A stretch of DNA of 7,636 nucleotides from an uncultured Mycoplasma sp. (GTDB lineage Bacteria; Bacillota_I; Bacilli_A; RF39; UBA660). The notes under the pieces were generated by a model, which searched no databases, had not been told where the DNA came from, and was given only the letters and a program-made list of their open reading frames with translations. The stretch spans positions 1 through 7,636 of the forward strand of contig CANOGG010000052.1 in NCBI GenBank assembly GCA_947565485.1. Direction: 5' to 3'. The position numbers and the translations under genes were made by a program. Positions 1 to 5,628 of the stretch are shown piece by piece (the stretch's first letter is position 1; the number at the start of each line of letters is the position of its first letter).

Positions 1-1
1 A

Positions 2-7
2 TATAAT
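2..7 (+). promoter_or_regulatory. Possible -10 box for the ATPase gene
   Basis: TATAAT is a perfect match to the sigma-A -10 consensus. Its -35 partner would lie left of the window and cannot be checked. Transcription would begin near base 14, giving a leader of about 45 nt before the GTG start at 60. This also argues against an in-frame ATG at base 6 as the start, because that ATG would lie upstream of the transcript. In AT-rich DNA such hexamers occur by chance. Confidence 0.4.
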
Positions 8-11
8 GTTG

Positions 12-50
12 TTGAAATATTTTTCCGTAAACGGCAAAAAAATTCAATGG
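12..50 (+). repeat. Inverted-repeat leader element, copy 1
   Basis: This stretch in the ATPase leader contains an inverted repeat (CCG, TAAA, CGG, extended by T/A pairs after one mismatch; arms 20-27 and 32-39). It is followed by an A-run and TTCAATGG. A diverged copy lies at 1534-1571, with the same distance from a TTG triplet to the TAAAC core and with about 20 of 23 bases matching over the core. One stem pair changes from C-G here to A-T in the other copy, which keeps the pairing. It could be an operator or an RNA structure. It is not a terminator, since A's rather than T's follow the stem. Confidence 0.4.
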
Positions 51-53
51 AGG
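49..53 (+). promoter_or_regulatory. Ribosome binding site that sets a GTG start
   Basis: GGAGG lies six bases before GTG at 60-62. It decides the ATPase start: the upstream in-frame ATG at base 6 has no visible binding site and would add 18 residues that do not belong to the family's usual N-terminus. Confidence 0.8.
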
Positions 54-59
54 CGTTTT

Positions 60-1301
60 GTGAAAGAAATTAAAAGAGAACTTTATTTAGAAAAATTAAT
101 AAATCGAAAAGAAAATGGATTAATTAAAATTTTAACTGGTATAAGAAGATGTGGAAAATCATATTTATTAGACCCAATATTTAAAACCTATTTAATTCAA
201 AATGGTGTAAAAGATGATCATATTATTAAATTAGAATTAGATAAAGAGGAAAATAAAAAATATTTGGATTCTCATGAATTGAATATATATATTAAATCTA
301 AAATAAAAGACAAAAAAATGTATTATATTTTATTAGATGAAATACAATTAGTGAAAGATTTCGAATCTGTTTTAAATAGTTTTTTATATGAAAGAAATAT
401 GGATGTCTATGTAACTGGTTCTAATTCTAAATTTTTATCTAGTGATATTGTTACAGAATTTAGGGGTAGAGGCGATGAAATAAAAGTTTTTCCATTATCT
501 TATAAAGAATTTTCCAATGAATTTGATGGAACTCTTGATGAAGCATGGAAAAATTATGTGAGGTTTGGTGGACTTCCTTTAATTCTGAATCAAAGGACAG
601 AGGAACAAAAAAGAAACTATTTAATTTCATTATTTAACACTACTTATTTAAAAGATATAATTGAAAGGAATAATATAATCCGAGTTGAAGTATTAGATTC
701 ACTTATTAATTTATTATCTTCTTCAATTGGAAGTTTAAATAACCCTAAAAAAATAGCAGATACTTTTATAAGTAATGGCATTAAAGAAGTTTCAATAAAT
801 ACTATCACTACCTATTTAAATTATTTAATTGATGCTTTTTTAATTGAAAAAGTGGATAGGTATGATGTTAAAGGAAAAAAATATATTTCTACACCCTCAA
901 AATATTATTTTTCGGATATTGGACTTCGTAATGCTAGACTTAATTTTAGACAGGTTGAAGAGAATCATATTATGGAAAACATAATTTATAATGAACTTTT
1001 AATTCGCGGATTTAATGTAGATGTTGGTGTCGTAGAAATAAGAGAAAATAATGCTAGAAAACAATTAGAAGTTGATTTTGTATGTAATCAAGCATATAAA
1101 AAATACTATATACAAGTAGCCCTAAATTTAGATACTAGGGAAAAAACTCTTCAAGAAGAAAAATCATTAATGAGTATAGATGATAATTTCAAAAAAATAA
1201 TTGTAGTAAAAGATAATATTTTAAAATGGTATACAGAAGAGGGAATATTAGTTATAGGTATACAGGAATTCCTATTAGATAAAAATAGTTTGGATTTATA
1301 A
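60..1301 (+). CDS. AAA_14/DUF4143 family ATP-binding protein
   Basis: This is a 413-residue P-loop ATPase of the AAA_14 plus DUF4143 family. Numbering from the GTG start, Walker A is GIRRCGKS (27-34), Walker B ILLDE (90-94), a sensor-like TGSN (119-122), an arginine-bearing FRGRG (134-138), and the family-typical GGLP (170-173). DUF4143 follows: a winged-helix-like stretch around 228-268 (NPKKIADTF to EKVDRYD) and a C-terminal nuclease-like fold with EVDF (337-340) and YYIQVA (349-354), where a PD-(D/E)XK enzyme would have E-V-K, so cutting activity is doubtful. The protein ends with the family-like FLLDKNSLDL, so it is full length. Cellular roles of this widespread, often multicopy family are unclear; many members sit in accessory regions. 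It appears to be transcribed alone. The family call is firm, the function unknown. Confidence 0.93.
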   Translation: MKEIKRELYLEKLINRKENGLIKILTGIRRCGKSYLLDPIFKTYLIQNGVKDDHIIKLELDKEENKKYLDSHELNIYIKSKIKDKKMYYILLDEIQLVKDFESVLNSFLYERNMDVYVTGSNSKFLSSDIVTEFRGRGDEIKVFPLSYKEFSNEFDGTLDEAWKNYVRFGGLPLILNQRTEEQKRNYLISLFNTTYLKDIIERNNIIRVEVLDSLINLLSSSIGSLNNPKKIADTFISNGIKEVSINTITTYLNYLIDAFLIEKVDRYDVKGKKYISTPSKYYFSDIGLRNARLNFRQVEENHIMENIIYNELLIRGFNVDVGVVEIRENNARKQLEVDFVCNQAYKKYYIQVALNLDTREKTLQEEKSLMSIDDNFKKIIVVKDNILKWYTEEGILVIGIQEFLLDKNSLDL

Positions 1302-1313
1302 AAAAACCTCATT

Positions 1314-1327
1314 TGGAAGCGTTTCCT
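1314..1327. promoter_or_regulatory. cre-like palindrome (possible CcpA site)
   Basis: TGGAAGCGTTTCCT is close to the Bacillota catabolite-response element: the central AAGCGTT fits, and the site differs at the third and twelfth positions. The inner palindrome is GGAA, GCGT, TTCC. It lies just after the ATPase stop and more than 300 bases before the next start, an odd place for a functional cre. No promoter is visible beside it, so chance is a real possibility. Confidence 0.2.
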
Positions 1328-1386
1328 TAATTTTCAGTTACTTTGTAAGTATTACCTAGCAAAAAACAGTTATGAGTGGAAGATAT

Positions 1387-1408
1387 AGGGTGTTACCCTC
1401 TCCTTTTT
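1387..1408 (+). terminator. Weak rho-independent terminator after the ATPase
   Basis: A 5-bp stem, AGGGT (1387-1391) and ACCCT (1395-1399), with loop GTT is followed by CTCC and five T's (1404-1408). The stem is short but GC-rich for this genome. It lies about 85 bases after the ATPase stop and would end that transcript. The four bases between stem and T-run weaken the case. Confidence 0.4.
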
Positions 1409-1533
1409 GTCTTATGTTGTTCGTCATTGTTAGTTAGCATGGTTAGTGTGGGACTGGTTTTAAATTGCATTATAAACAGATGGAAAATATAGAGTATTTA
1501 CTTCGAATTTTTACGGAACAAGGAGTATCTTTA

Positions 1534-1571
1534 TTGAACAAAATTGACATAAACGTCAAAAAAGTCAATGA
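1534..1571 (+). repeat. Inverted-repeat leader element, copy 2
   Basis: This is the diverged copy of the element at 12-50. It contains TTGAC (1544-1548) and GTCAA (1555-1559) around the loop ATAAAC, then an A-run and GTCAATG. The TTG at 1534 stands exactly 15 bases before the aligned core, as the TTG at 12 does in copy 1. The hexamer TTGACA within it matches a -35 box, but no acceptable -10 follows at 16-18 bp, so I do not call a promoter here. Confidence 0.4.
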
Positions 1572-1643
1572 GAAAAGATAGTAAGTTGTTTATTAAAGTA
1601 TAAAATTAGAAAAAACAGGTGATAATATATTTAGGCGATTAAT

Positions 1644-2153
1644 ATGAAAAGAAAATCTTTTATACTTCCTTTGTTGTTGGTACTTTTGTTTTCAGTGATT
1701 GGATATGTTGGTTATAGTATTTTTAATCAAGACTCATATAGAATTAGTTTTGATACTATGGGAGGAAGTTATGTAAATAGTATTGATGTTAAAAAAGGAC
1801 AAAATTTAAAGAAACTGCCAATGTCAAAAAAAGAAGGTTATGAATTTGGTGGGTGGCTTTTAGATGGAGAATTATTTGATTTTAAAAATGAGAGTAGAGA
1901 AAATATTACTTTAACGGCGAAATGGTTAGAGGAAGATGATAAGTATTATACATTGAAGTTTGATCCTTTGCTTGGGTCAGAAGTCGCGGATATGAGAGTT
2001 AAGAGTATGGAAAAAATAAGTGATATCCCCTACTCGGTTCGGGATGGTTATGAATTTAGAGGCTGGTATTATCAGAATAAAGAGTTTGATTGGAATAATG
2101 GGATTGAGAAAAATTTAACTTTAGTGGCAAAATGGGAGAAAATAAAAGATTAA
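1644..2153 (+). CDS. Membrane-anchored protein with two InlB-type repeats
   Basis: This is a 169-residue exported protein. Residues 1-4 are basic (MKRK) and 6-27 form one hydrophobic helix, acting as a signal anchor or uncleaved signal peptide. There is no lipobox cysteine and no LPXTG sorting signal, so it is probably held in the membrane with its body outside. Two copies of the InlB B-repeat (Listeria/Bacteroides repeat, Flg_new family) follow: about 32-95 (GYEFGGW at 65-71, LTAKW at 90-94) and 102-165 (GYEFRGW at 135-141, LVAKW at 160-164). These small beta-grasp-like modules are common in surface proteins of Bacillota, usually in longer arrays, so this is a minimal form. The ligand is unknown. 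The Shine-Dalgarno is weak (AGG around 1633-1635), and an AGGTGAT at about 1617 is too far away. No clear promoter is visible. The gene is convergent with the minus-strand operon. Confidence 0.85.
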   Translation: MKRKSFILPLLLVLLFSVIGYVGYSIFNQDSYRISFDTMGGSYVNSIDVKKGQNLKKLPMSKKEGYEFGGWLLDGELFDFKNESRENITLTAKWLEEDDKYYTLKFDPLLGSEVADMRVKSMEKISDIPYSVRDGYEFRGWYYQNKEFDWNNGIEKNLTLVAKWEKIKD

Positions 2154-2187
2154 AAAAAGACTAGTTATATTTTTCTAACTAGTTTTT
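2152..2187. terminator. Bidirectional intrinsic terminator
   Basis: A perfect 8-bp inverted repeat, ACTAGTTA (2160-2167) and TAACTAGT (2176-2183), has an 8-base loop. It is flanked by an A-run on the left (2152-2158) and a T-run on the right (2183-2187), so each strand's transcript ends in a stem plus U's. It serves both the InlB-repeat gene and the minus-strand operon, whose TAA stop (2167-2165) lies inside the stem. Confidence 0.85.
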
Positions 2188-3982
2188 GGTTATAATTTAA
2201 GTTTTGGAGATGCTCTTTTAGAGTGGTTATTTCTTCTAAAGTGTAATGACTTTCATAAATGATGGAAGCATATAAAATTTCATAAGTATAGCTATTAAAT
2301 TTACTTAAGTTATTTAAAAGACGATTTATGGAAATGTATATTCCACCGATTAAGAGAGTGCAAACATCAGTTTGATAGGGAGTGAGAAAATCGGGAAGAG
2401 GAATATTTTTGGGTTTGGCAAGTTTTAGAATATTCGCGATATCAGGTGGAAGTTTGTAATTTGAGGTAGGAATTAAGAATTCGGCGATATCAATATCCAA
2501 GTTAGAGTTACTGATATTCAAGTCTTTTAAAATCTTCATTTTAATTAATTCTTCAAGACTATAATTTAGAATATCTAAACTTGGTAGTTCTAAATTACCA
2601 CTTTCGATTAAAAAGTCAATTTTGGCAGAAAGATTAGGAGATGATAGAAAATTGATGTTTGTTGTTTCTTTAGTTATTAATAAGCCGTAGGTATTAATTA
2701 ATAAATTAAGGTTAGGAATAACATTTTCAGCAGTTAATATTTCTAATGAGTTTTGATAGTTAAATATATTAAGACCGTGATTGTTTAATTCTTTAATGTT
2801 AGTTAAAATAGTCGCTAACATATTATTATTTGAGTAGACAATTTCTGGTTTTTTGATTAGGCTTAAATAAGATATTCCATTTTGGATAGTCTCTTCTAAA
2901 AGTTTTATTTTGGCAGGATTAATTTTAACTATCTCATTGATGTCTAGGGGAGCAAAAGGAGCTAGAAATTCGAGCATTTGATTAATAGATTCATAGGTGT
3001 ACTCTTCGATAATTTTTCGATTAGAAGAAGTTAGGCTATAATAATTAAAATTGTATTTTGCAAAAAGAAGACTTAAATTTTCGGGAGTATTGTTTTTTAA
3101 AGACTCATATGTTTCGTATAATTTATGATAATATTCTGAATTATGACTAATTATATAATCTAATGCCTCCTCTTTTAGAGTTTTAGGACAAATAGTCATG
3201 ATACCGTCAAGGTCGTTTATTTCACCTTTATGCTGAAGTTTTGCAATTAGAGAGTCTAATTTTTTGTTATATTTGATAATTTTTTGGGTCTCTTTTTTTG
3301 ATTCTTTTAAATTAGTCATATAACAAAGAGATACTTCGTCAAAAAAAGAGGATATTATTTCGGCTATTTCGATGTCATATCTAAGGGTATTTGATATGGC
3401 GTTATTGATATTTTCGAGGTCAATTTTATTTTCTTTGATACCTTTTTTTAAGCCCGATAGAGACCCTTTGAGATTAGCTGTTTTGTTCAAAATCTTGGGA
3501 TTGGTTCCTTTTAGAATGGCAAAATCATCTTTAGCATTGGGATTTTGTTCGAGAAATTTAAAAAGATGGGCGATTTTATTACTTATATCAGCAAATCTCA
3601 TATAACTTATGATATTAATTCTTTTTTTTACGCGCGAAAAAAATCTTTTGTCAGTGAGATACTCGTCGATTAGCCTAGCAAAGGCAGGTCGATTATGGTA
3701 ATCAAGAAACATTTCCAGGATTTCAGATTGTTTAACGTTTGCAAAAACAGAGGGGTATTTAGAAATGAGATTTTTAATGGCAATGGTTTTAGTGGGGTTA
3801 TCTAATAAGATATAGGTAACTAATGTTTCTTGGTAAGTTATATTAATAAGTTTTTGATAATCTTTGTAGGGATATTTTTTAGTTAGATTTTCAAAATAAG
3901 TGGTATATTCGGCAAGGTCAGCATCGTAGTTAGGTATAGGTTGTTTTAATTGTTCAATTTTATTAATTAAAGTTTGTAACAT
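2165..3982 (-). CDS. 605-aa helical-repeat protein, function unknown
   Basis: I do not recognise a named family. The protein is predicted cytosolic: no signal peptide and no clear membrane helix, largely helical and rich in Leu, Ile, Asn and Lys. Residues 330-480 fall into about five units of 27-33 residues (near 330, 360, 387, 420 and 450). Each has an amphipathic helix, a short turn often with Gly and Leu or Ile (NHGLNI, TYGLLI, SGNLEL), and a second helix. This resembles an alpha-solenoid such as mTERF-type repeats, which bind nucleic acid or protein; that likeness is inference. A distinct C-terminal block (533-592: IGGIYISINRLLNNL, then YEILYASIIYES and TLEEI) looks like a small conserved domain. 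The start overlaps the 321-aa gene by 20 bp and has a strong AGGAGG site, so translation is probably coupled. It is the last gene of the operon. Confidence 0.8.
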   Translation of the reverse strand: MLQTLINKIEQLKQPIPNYDADLAEYTTYFENLTKKYPYKDYQKLINITYQETLVTYILLDNPTKTIAIKNLISKYPSVFANVKQSEILEMFLDYHNRPAFARLIDEYLTDKRFFSRVKKRINIISYMRFADISNKIAHLFKFLEQNPNAKDDFAILKGTNPKILNKTANLKGSLSGLKKGIKENKIDLENINNAISNTLRYDIEIAEIISSFFDEVSLCYMTNLKESKKETQKIIKYNKKLDSLIAKLQHKGEINDLDGIMTICPKTLKEEALDYIISHNSEYYHKLYETYESLKNNTPENLSLLFAKYNFNYYSLTSSNRKIIEEYTYESINQMLEFLAPFAPLDINEIVKINPAKIKLLEETIQNGISYLSLIKKPEIVYSNNNMLATILTNIKELNNHGLNIFNYQNSLEILTAENVIPNLNLLINTYGLLITKETTNINFLSSPNLSAKIDFLIESGNLELPSLDILNYSLEELIKMKILKDLNISNSNLDIDIAEFLIPTSNYKLPPDIANILKLAKPKNIPLPDFLTPYQTDVCTLLIGGIYISINRLLNNLSKFNSYTYEILYASIIYESHYTLEEITTLKEHLQNLNYNQKLVRKI

Positions 3983-4928
3983 TTTGGTTACCTCCTAGAG
4001 TTAGTTTTTTAGGTTCAAGAAGTTCGATAATATCATCATAACACTTATTATGCTCTTTGATGAAAGCTTCATTATTAAGATTACTTAAAAAGTAGTCTTT
4101 TTGGAATAGATATGTTTGTATTCTATTTGCTAAATAATTTTTGTAATAGATGCTTGTATTCACTTTTTTTAAAAAAGCATCAATAACAAGAATATTATCA
4201 TCATTTAAAATAGTAAAAAGTATACGGCATTCGTAGAATTTTACTTCAAAAAAATCATTTTTTTTTAATTTTTTTAAGTTTTTAAATGTTCCGTTTTTAA
4301 TTGAAGCAAGTAATTCTTTAAATGCTGGATAATATTCACTAGGGATATTTTTGCGAAGACTTTCATAGATAGTGACGTTATTACTCGGTGTTGTTAAGAA
4401 AAAAATGTTATTTGTTCTTTTAGGTGGGGTGATAGGTTCAGCCTCAAGACTTAAGTCATCAATTAGTTCAATTTTAGCCTCTAATATCTCTATTTCGTGA
4501 AGAATACTTTTTCTTTCGAGCTCATTTTCTTCATGTAAAAAGATTTTTTGATACTCAATTATATTATGATAAAGACTAAGTTTTAATTTTTCAATGATAA
4601 TATTAAAACGTAAATTATCAGGCGAGATAATATTTAAGATTTGGTTCTCTAGTTCATCATCAGTAAAATCATCTAAAGATAAAGCATTTATTTCACTTAA
4701 AATAGTTTGAAATTCTTTATCATTACATTTTTCTTTTAGGCTAGGACGACTTTCTTTTGGTTGTGCCACGGTTGAGGTTGGAAAATTAGGCTTGCCTCCC
4801 CTTTTAGTTAAGCTGGTGATTTCATCTTTTAAAAGACGTGCACTGGTGATATTTCTCTTAGCAATATCAAGTTTTTCTTCAAAACTGGCTTGGTTAGCAG
4901 GTGTTAAAAAATAATCATTAAATTTCAT
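3963..4928 (-). CDS. 321-aa protein with RelE/HigB-like C-terminal domain
   Basis: The N-terminal part (1-195) is helical and charged, with a likely coiled coil around 130-165 and a low-complexity linker (44-62, SerThrPro-rich). The C-terminal part (about 196-271) reads like the RelE/HigB/Gp49-like toxin fold: a helix (YYPAFKELLASIKNGT), then NLKKLKKNDFFEVKF (217-231), Arg235, the strand pair RILFTI and NILVIDAFLKKVN (235-240, 245-257), and a closing helix with AxxR-like spacing. In HigB-type proteins the matching pieces are K-L-K-G-x-L-Y-E-x-R and F-x-K-K-(T/S). A true toxin is about 100 residues with an adjacent antitoxin; here neither holds, so a domesticated ribosome- or RNA-binding domain is likelier. 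An AAAGGAG site lies nine bases before the ATG, and the gene has its own promoter at 4962-4990. The gene is certain, the domain likely. Confidence 0.8.
   Translation of the reverse strand: MKFNDYFLTPANQASFEEKLDIAKRNITSARLLKDEITSLTKRGGKPNFPTSTVAQPKESRPSLKEKCNDKEFQTILSEINALSLDDFTDDELENQILNIISPDNLRFNIIIEKLKLSLYHNIIEYQKIFLHEENELERKSILHEIEILEAKIELIDDLSLEAEPITPPKRTNNIFFLTTPSNNVTIYESLRKNIPSEYYPAFKELLASIKNGTFKNLKKLKKNDFFEVKFYECRILFTILNDDNILVIDAFLKKVNTSIYYKNYLANRIQTYLFQKDYFLSNLNNEAFIKEHNKCYDDIIELLEPKKLTLGGNQNVTNFN
3991..3996 (-). promoter_or_regulatory. Strong Shine-Dalgarno inside the upstream gene
   Basis: On the minus strand AGGAGG stands eight bases before the ATG of the 605-aa gene. It lies within the last codons of the 321-aa gene (Gly-Gly-Asn-Gln). 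It is the best ribosome site in the window and supports coupled or efficient re-initiated translation of the overlapping gene. Confidence 0.8.
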
Positions 4929-4961
4929 AAAAAAAATCTCCTTTTTTGGGCTTGGAGTTTA

Positions 4962-4990
4962 ATTATATCATTTAGAGGAAAAAGTTTCAA
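4962..4990 (-). promoter_or_regulatory. Internal sigma-A promoter before the 321-aa gene
   Basis: Read on the minus strand: TTGAAA (4990-4985), a 17-bp spacer, then TATAAT (4967-4962). The -10 is preceded by TGA, giving an extended -10 (TG-N-TATAAT). Five of six -35 bases and all -10 bases match consensus. The TGA is also the stop codon of the 201-aa gene. The start point would fall near 4955, giving a leader of about 27 nt with the AAAGGAG site. This allows the 321- and 605-aa genes to be expressed apart from ezrA. Confidence 0.75.
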
Positions 4991-5573
4991 GTTCTTTTGA
5001 TATTTTTCGAACGAGACTTGGATTATCAGAATCTTTTTCCGTGCTAAATTTAGGAGAAATAAATTTAAGACCTATTCTATCATAAATGAAAGCAATTTCA
5101 GGTTCAGAAATGTTTGGAATATACCATTTAAAATACTTAGAATAGTACTTGGTAAATAATAAATTATTCCGACCGAGAATGATAAATAAATCGATGGGGC
5201 TATCACAATAAGAATTGGTAGGTAACTTTTGAAAGCCTAAACGTTCTAAGTTTAGAGAGTCATTTAACAAGGTTACTAAATAATAAGAATTAGGTTCCAA
5301 GTTAGCATTTTCTTCTAAATAATCTTTTAGGAATGATAAAACTTTGAAAGCCTCTTCTAAAGTCATATTTTTAGGGAGTAGAAATTGGTCAAAGCGACAA
5401 TCAATACGGCCTTTAGCTTTATACATCTCACCTAGTTCGTAATATTCGACATAACGCAGGCGGAATACTTGAGGTTCACTGGTTGGTTGGTGGCCAATTA
5501 TTCGTTCTTGGCGACTCATTTTTAGTTTAGTTAGTTCGTTTTTGATATTGATAATTTCATTTTTAATATTCAT
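4968..5573 (-). CDS. 201-aa hypothetical protein
   Basis: I do not recognise a family. Residues 1-24 form a short charged helix, probably a coiled coil (MNIKNEIINIKNELTKLK). A mixed alpha/beta body follows, with VEYYELGEMYKAKG (42-55), LPKNMTLEEAFKVLSFLKDYLEE (66-88), and the aromatic-rich KYYSKYFKWYIPN (142-154). There is no signal peptide, no membrane helix and no metal-binding cysteine set (only Cys59 and Cys123). An AAAGGAG site six bases before the ATG supports this start over the internal Met19. It lies 47 bases after the 311-aa gene and 39 bases before the 321-aa gene, so it shares the operon. Its last codons carry the promoter for the following genes. It is probably cytosolic; function unknown. 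Confidence 0.75.
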   Translation of the reverse strand: MNIKNEIINIKNELTKLKMSRQERIIGHQPTSEPQVFRLRYVEYYELGEMYKAKGRIDCRFDQFLLPKNMTLEEAFKVLSFLKDYLEENANLEPNSYYLVTLLNDSLNLERLGFQKLPTNSYCDSPIDLFIILGRNNLLFTKYYSKYFKWYIPNISEPEIAFIYDRIGLKFISPKFSTEKDSDNPSLVRKISKELETFSSK

Positions 5574-5604
5574 TGTTTACTCCTTTTTTTGTATTTATTT
5601 TTTT

Positions 5605-5628
5605 AAAAAACAATAATTATTTATTGTT
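5605..5628 (-). terminator. AU-rich hairpin, possible weak terminator or attenuator
   Basis: On the minus strand an 8-bp repeat, AACAATAA (5628-5621) and TTATTGTT (5616-5609), with loop ATAA is followed by a T-run (through 5605). It overlaps the stop codon of the 311-aa gene. Only one stem pair is G-C, so termination would be partial at best. A weak promoter-like pair (TTGAAA at 5638-5633, 17 bp, TATTGT) overlaps it. Together these could tune expression of the genes further down the operon. Confidence 0.35.

Larger units (their letters stand above)
1302..1643. other. Gene-poor spacer with small repeats
   Basis: This 342-base gap holds no open frame that I would call a gene. It contains a cre-like palindrome (1314-1327), a weak terminator hairpin (1387-1408), an imperfect direct repeat (1377-1395 and 1481-1500, about 16 of 19 matching), and a second copy of the ATPase-leader element (1534-1571). 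A 15-codon frame (TTG at 1534, stop TAG at 1579-1581) does have a good AAGGAG site eight bases upstream. It may be a leader peptide or the stump of a decayed gene. The mixture of partial repeats suggests a decayed region, but I could not identify the source. Confidence 0.5.

Noticed and set aside
6..59. An upstream ATG adding 18 residues to the ATPase
   Set aside because: No ribosome site precedes it, it overlaps the TATAAT box, and GGAGG with a GTG at 60 gives the family-typical N-terminus.
1382..1535. A decayed transposase fragment (hydrophobic frame from 1382, broken by TAG and TGA)
   Set aside because: A vague resemblance to the end of a Tn3-type transposase rested on a few residues. No terminal inverted repeats or target duplications are visible.
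1544..1572. A promoter built on TTGACA at 1544
   Set aside because: The -35 match is perfect, but the bases at 16-18 bp spacing (AATGAG or its neighbours) do not resemble a -10 box, and the hexamer is part of the inverted repeat.
3372..3605. A 77-codon plus-strand frame
   Set aside because: It lies wholly inside the 605-aa gene on the other strand, has no convincing ribosome site and no recognisable protein features.
3963..4928. A classical toxin-antitoxin pair with the RelE-like protein as toxin
   Set aside because: The protein is about three times too long, and neither neighbour looks like a small DNA-binding antitoxin.
4968..4970. TGA read as tryptophan (Mollicutes code)
   Set aside because: It would add only three residues before a TAA. 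Tryptophans elsewhere in the window are TGG, and EzrA argues for an ordinary walled Bacilli genome.
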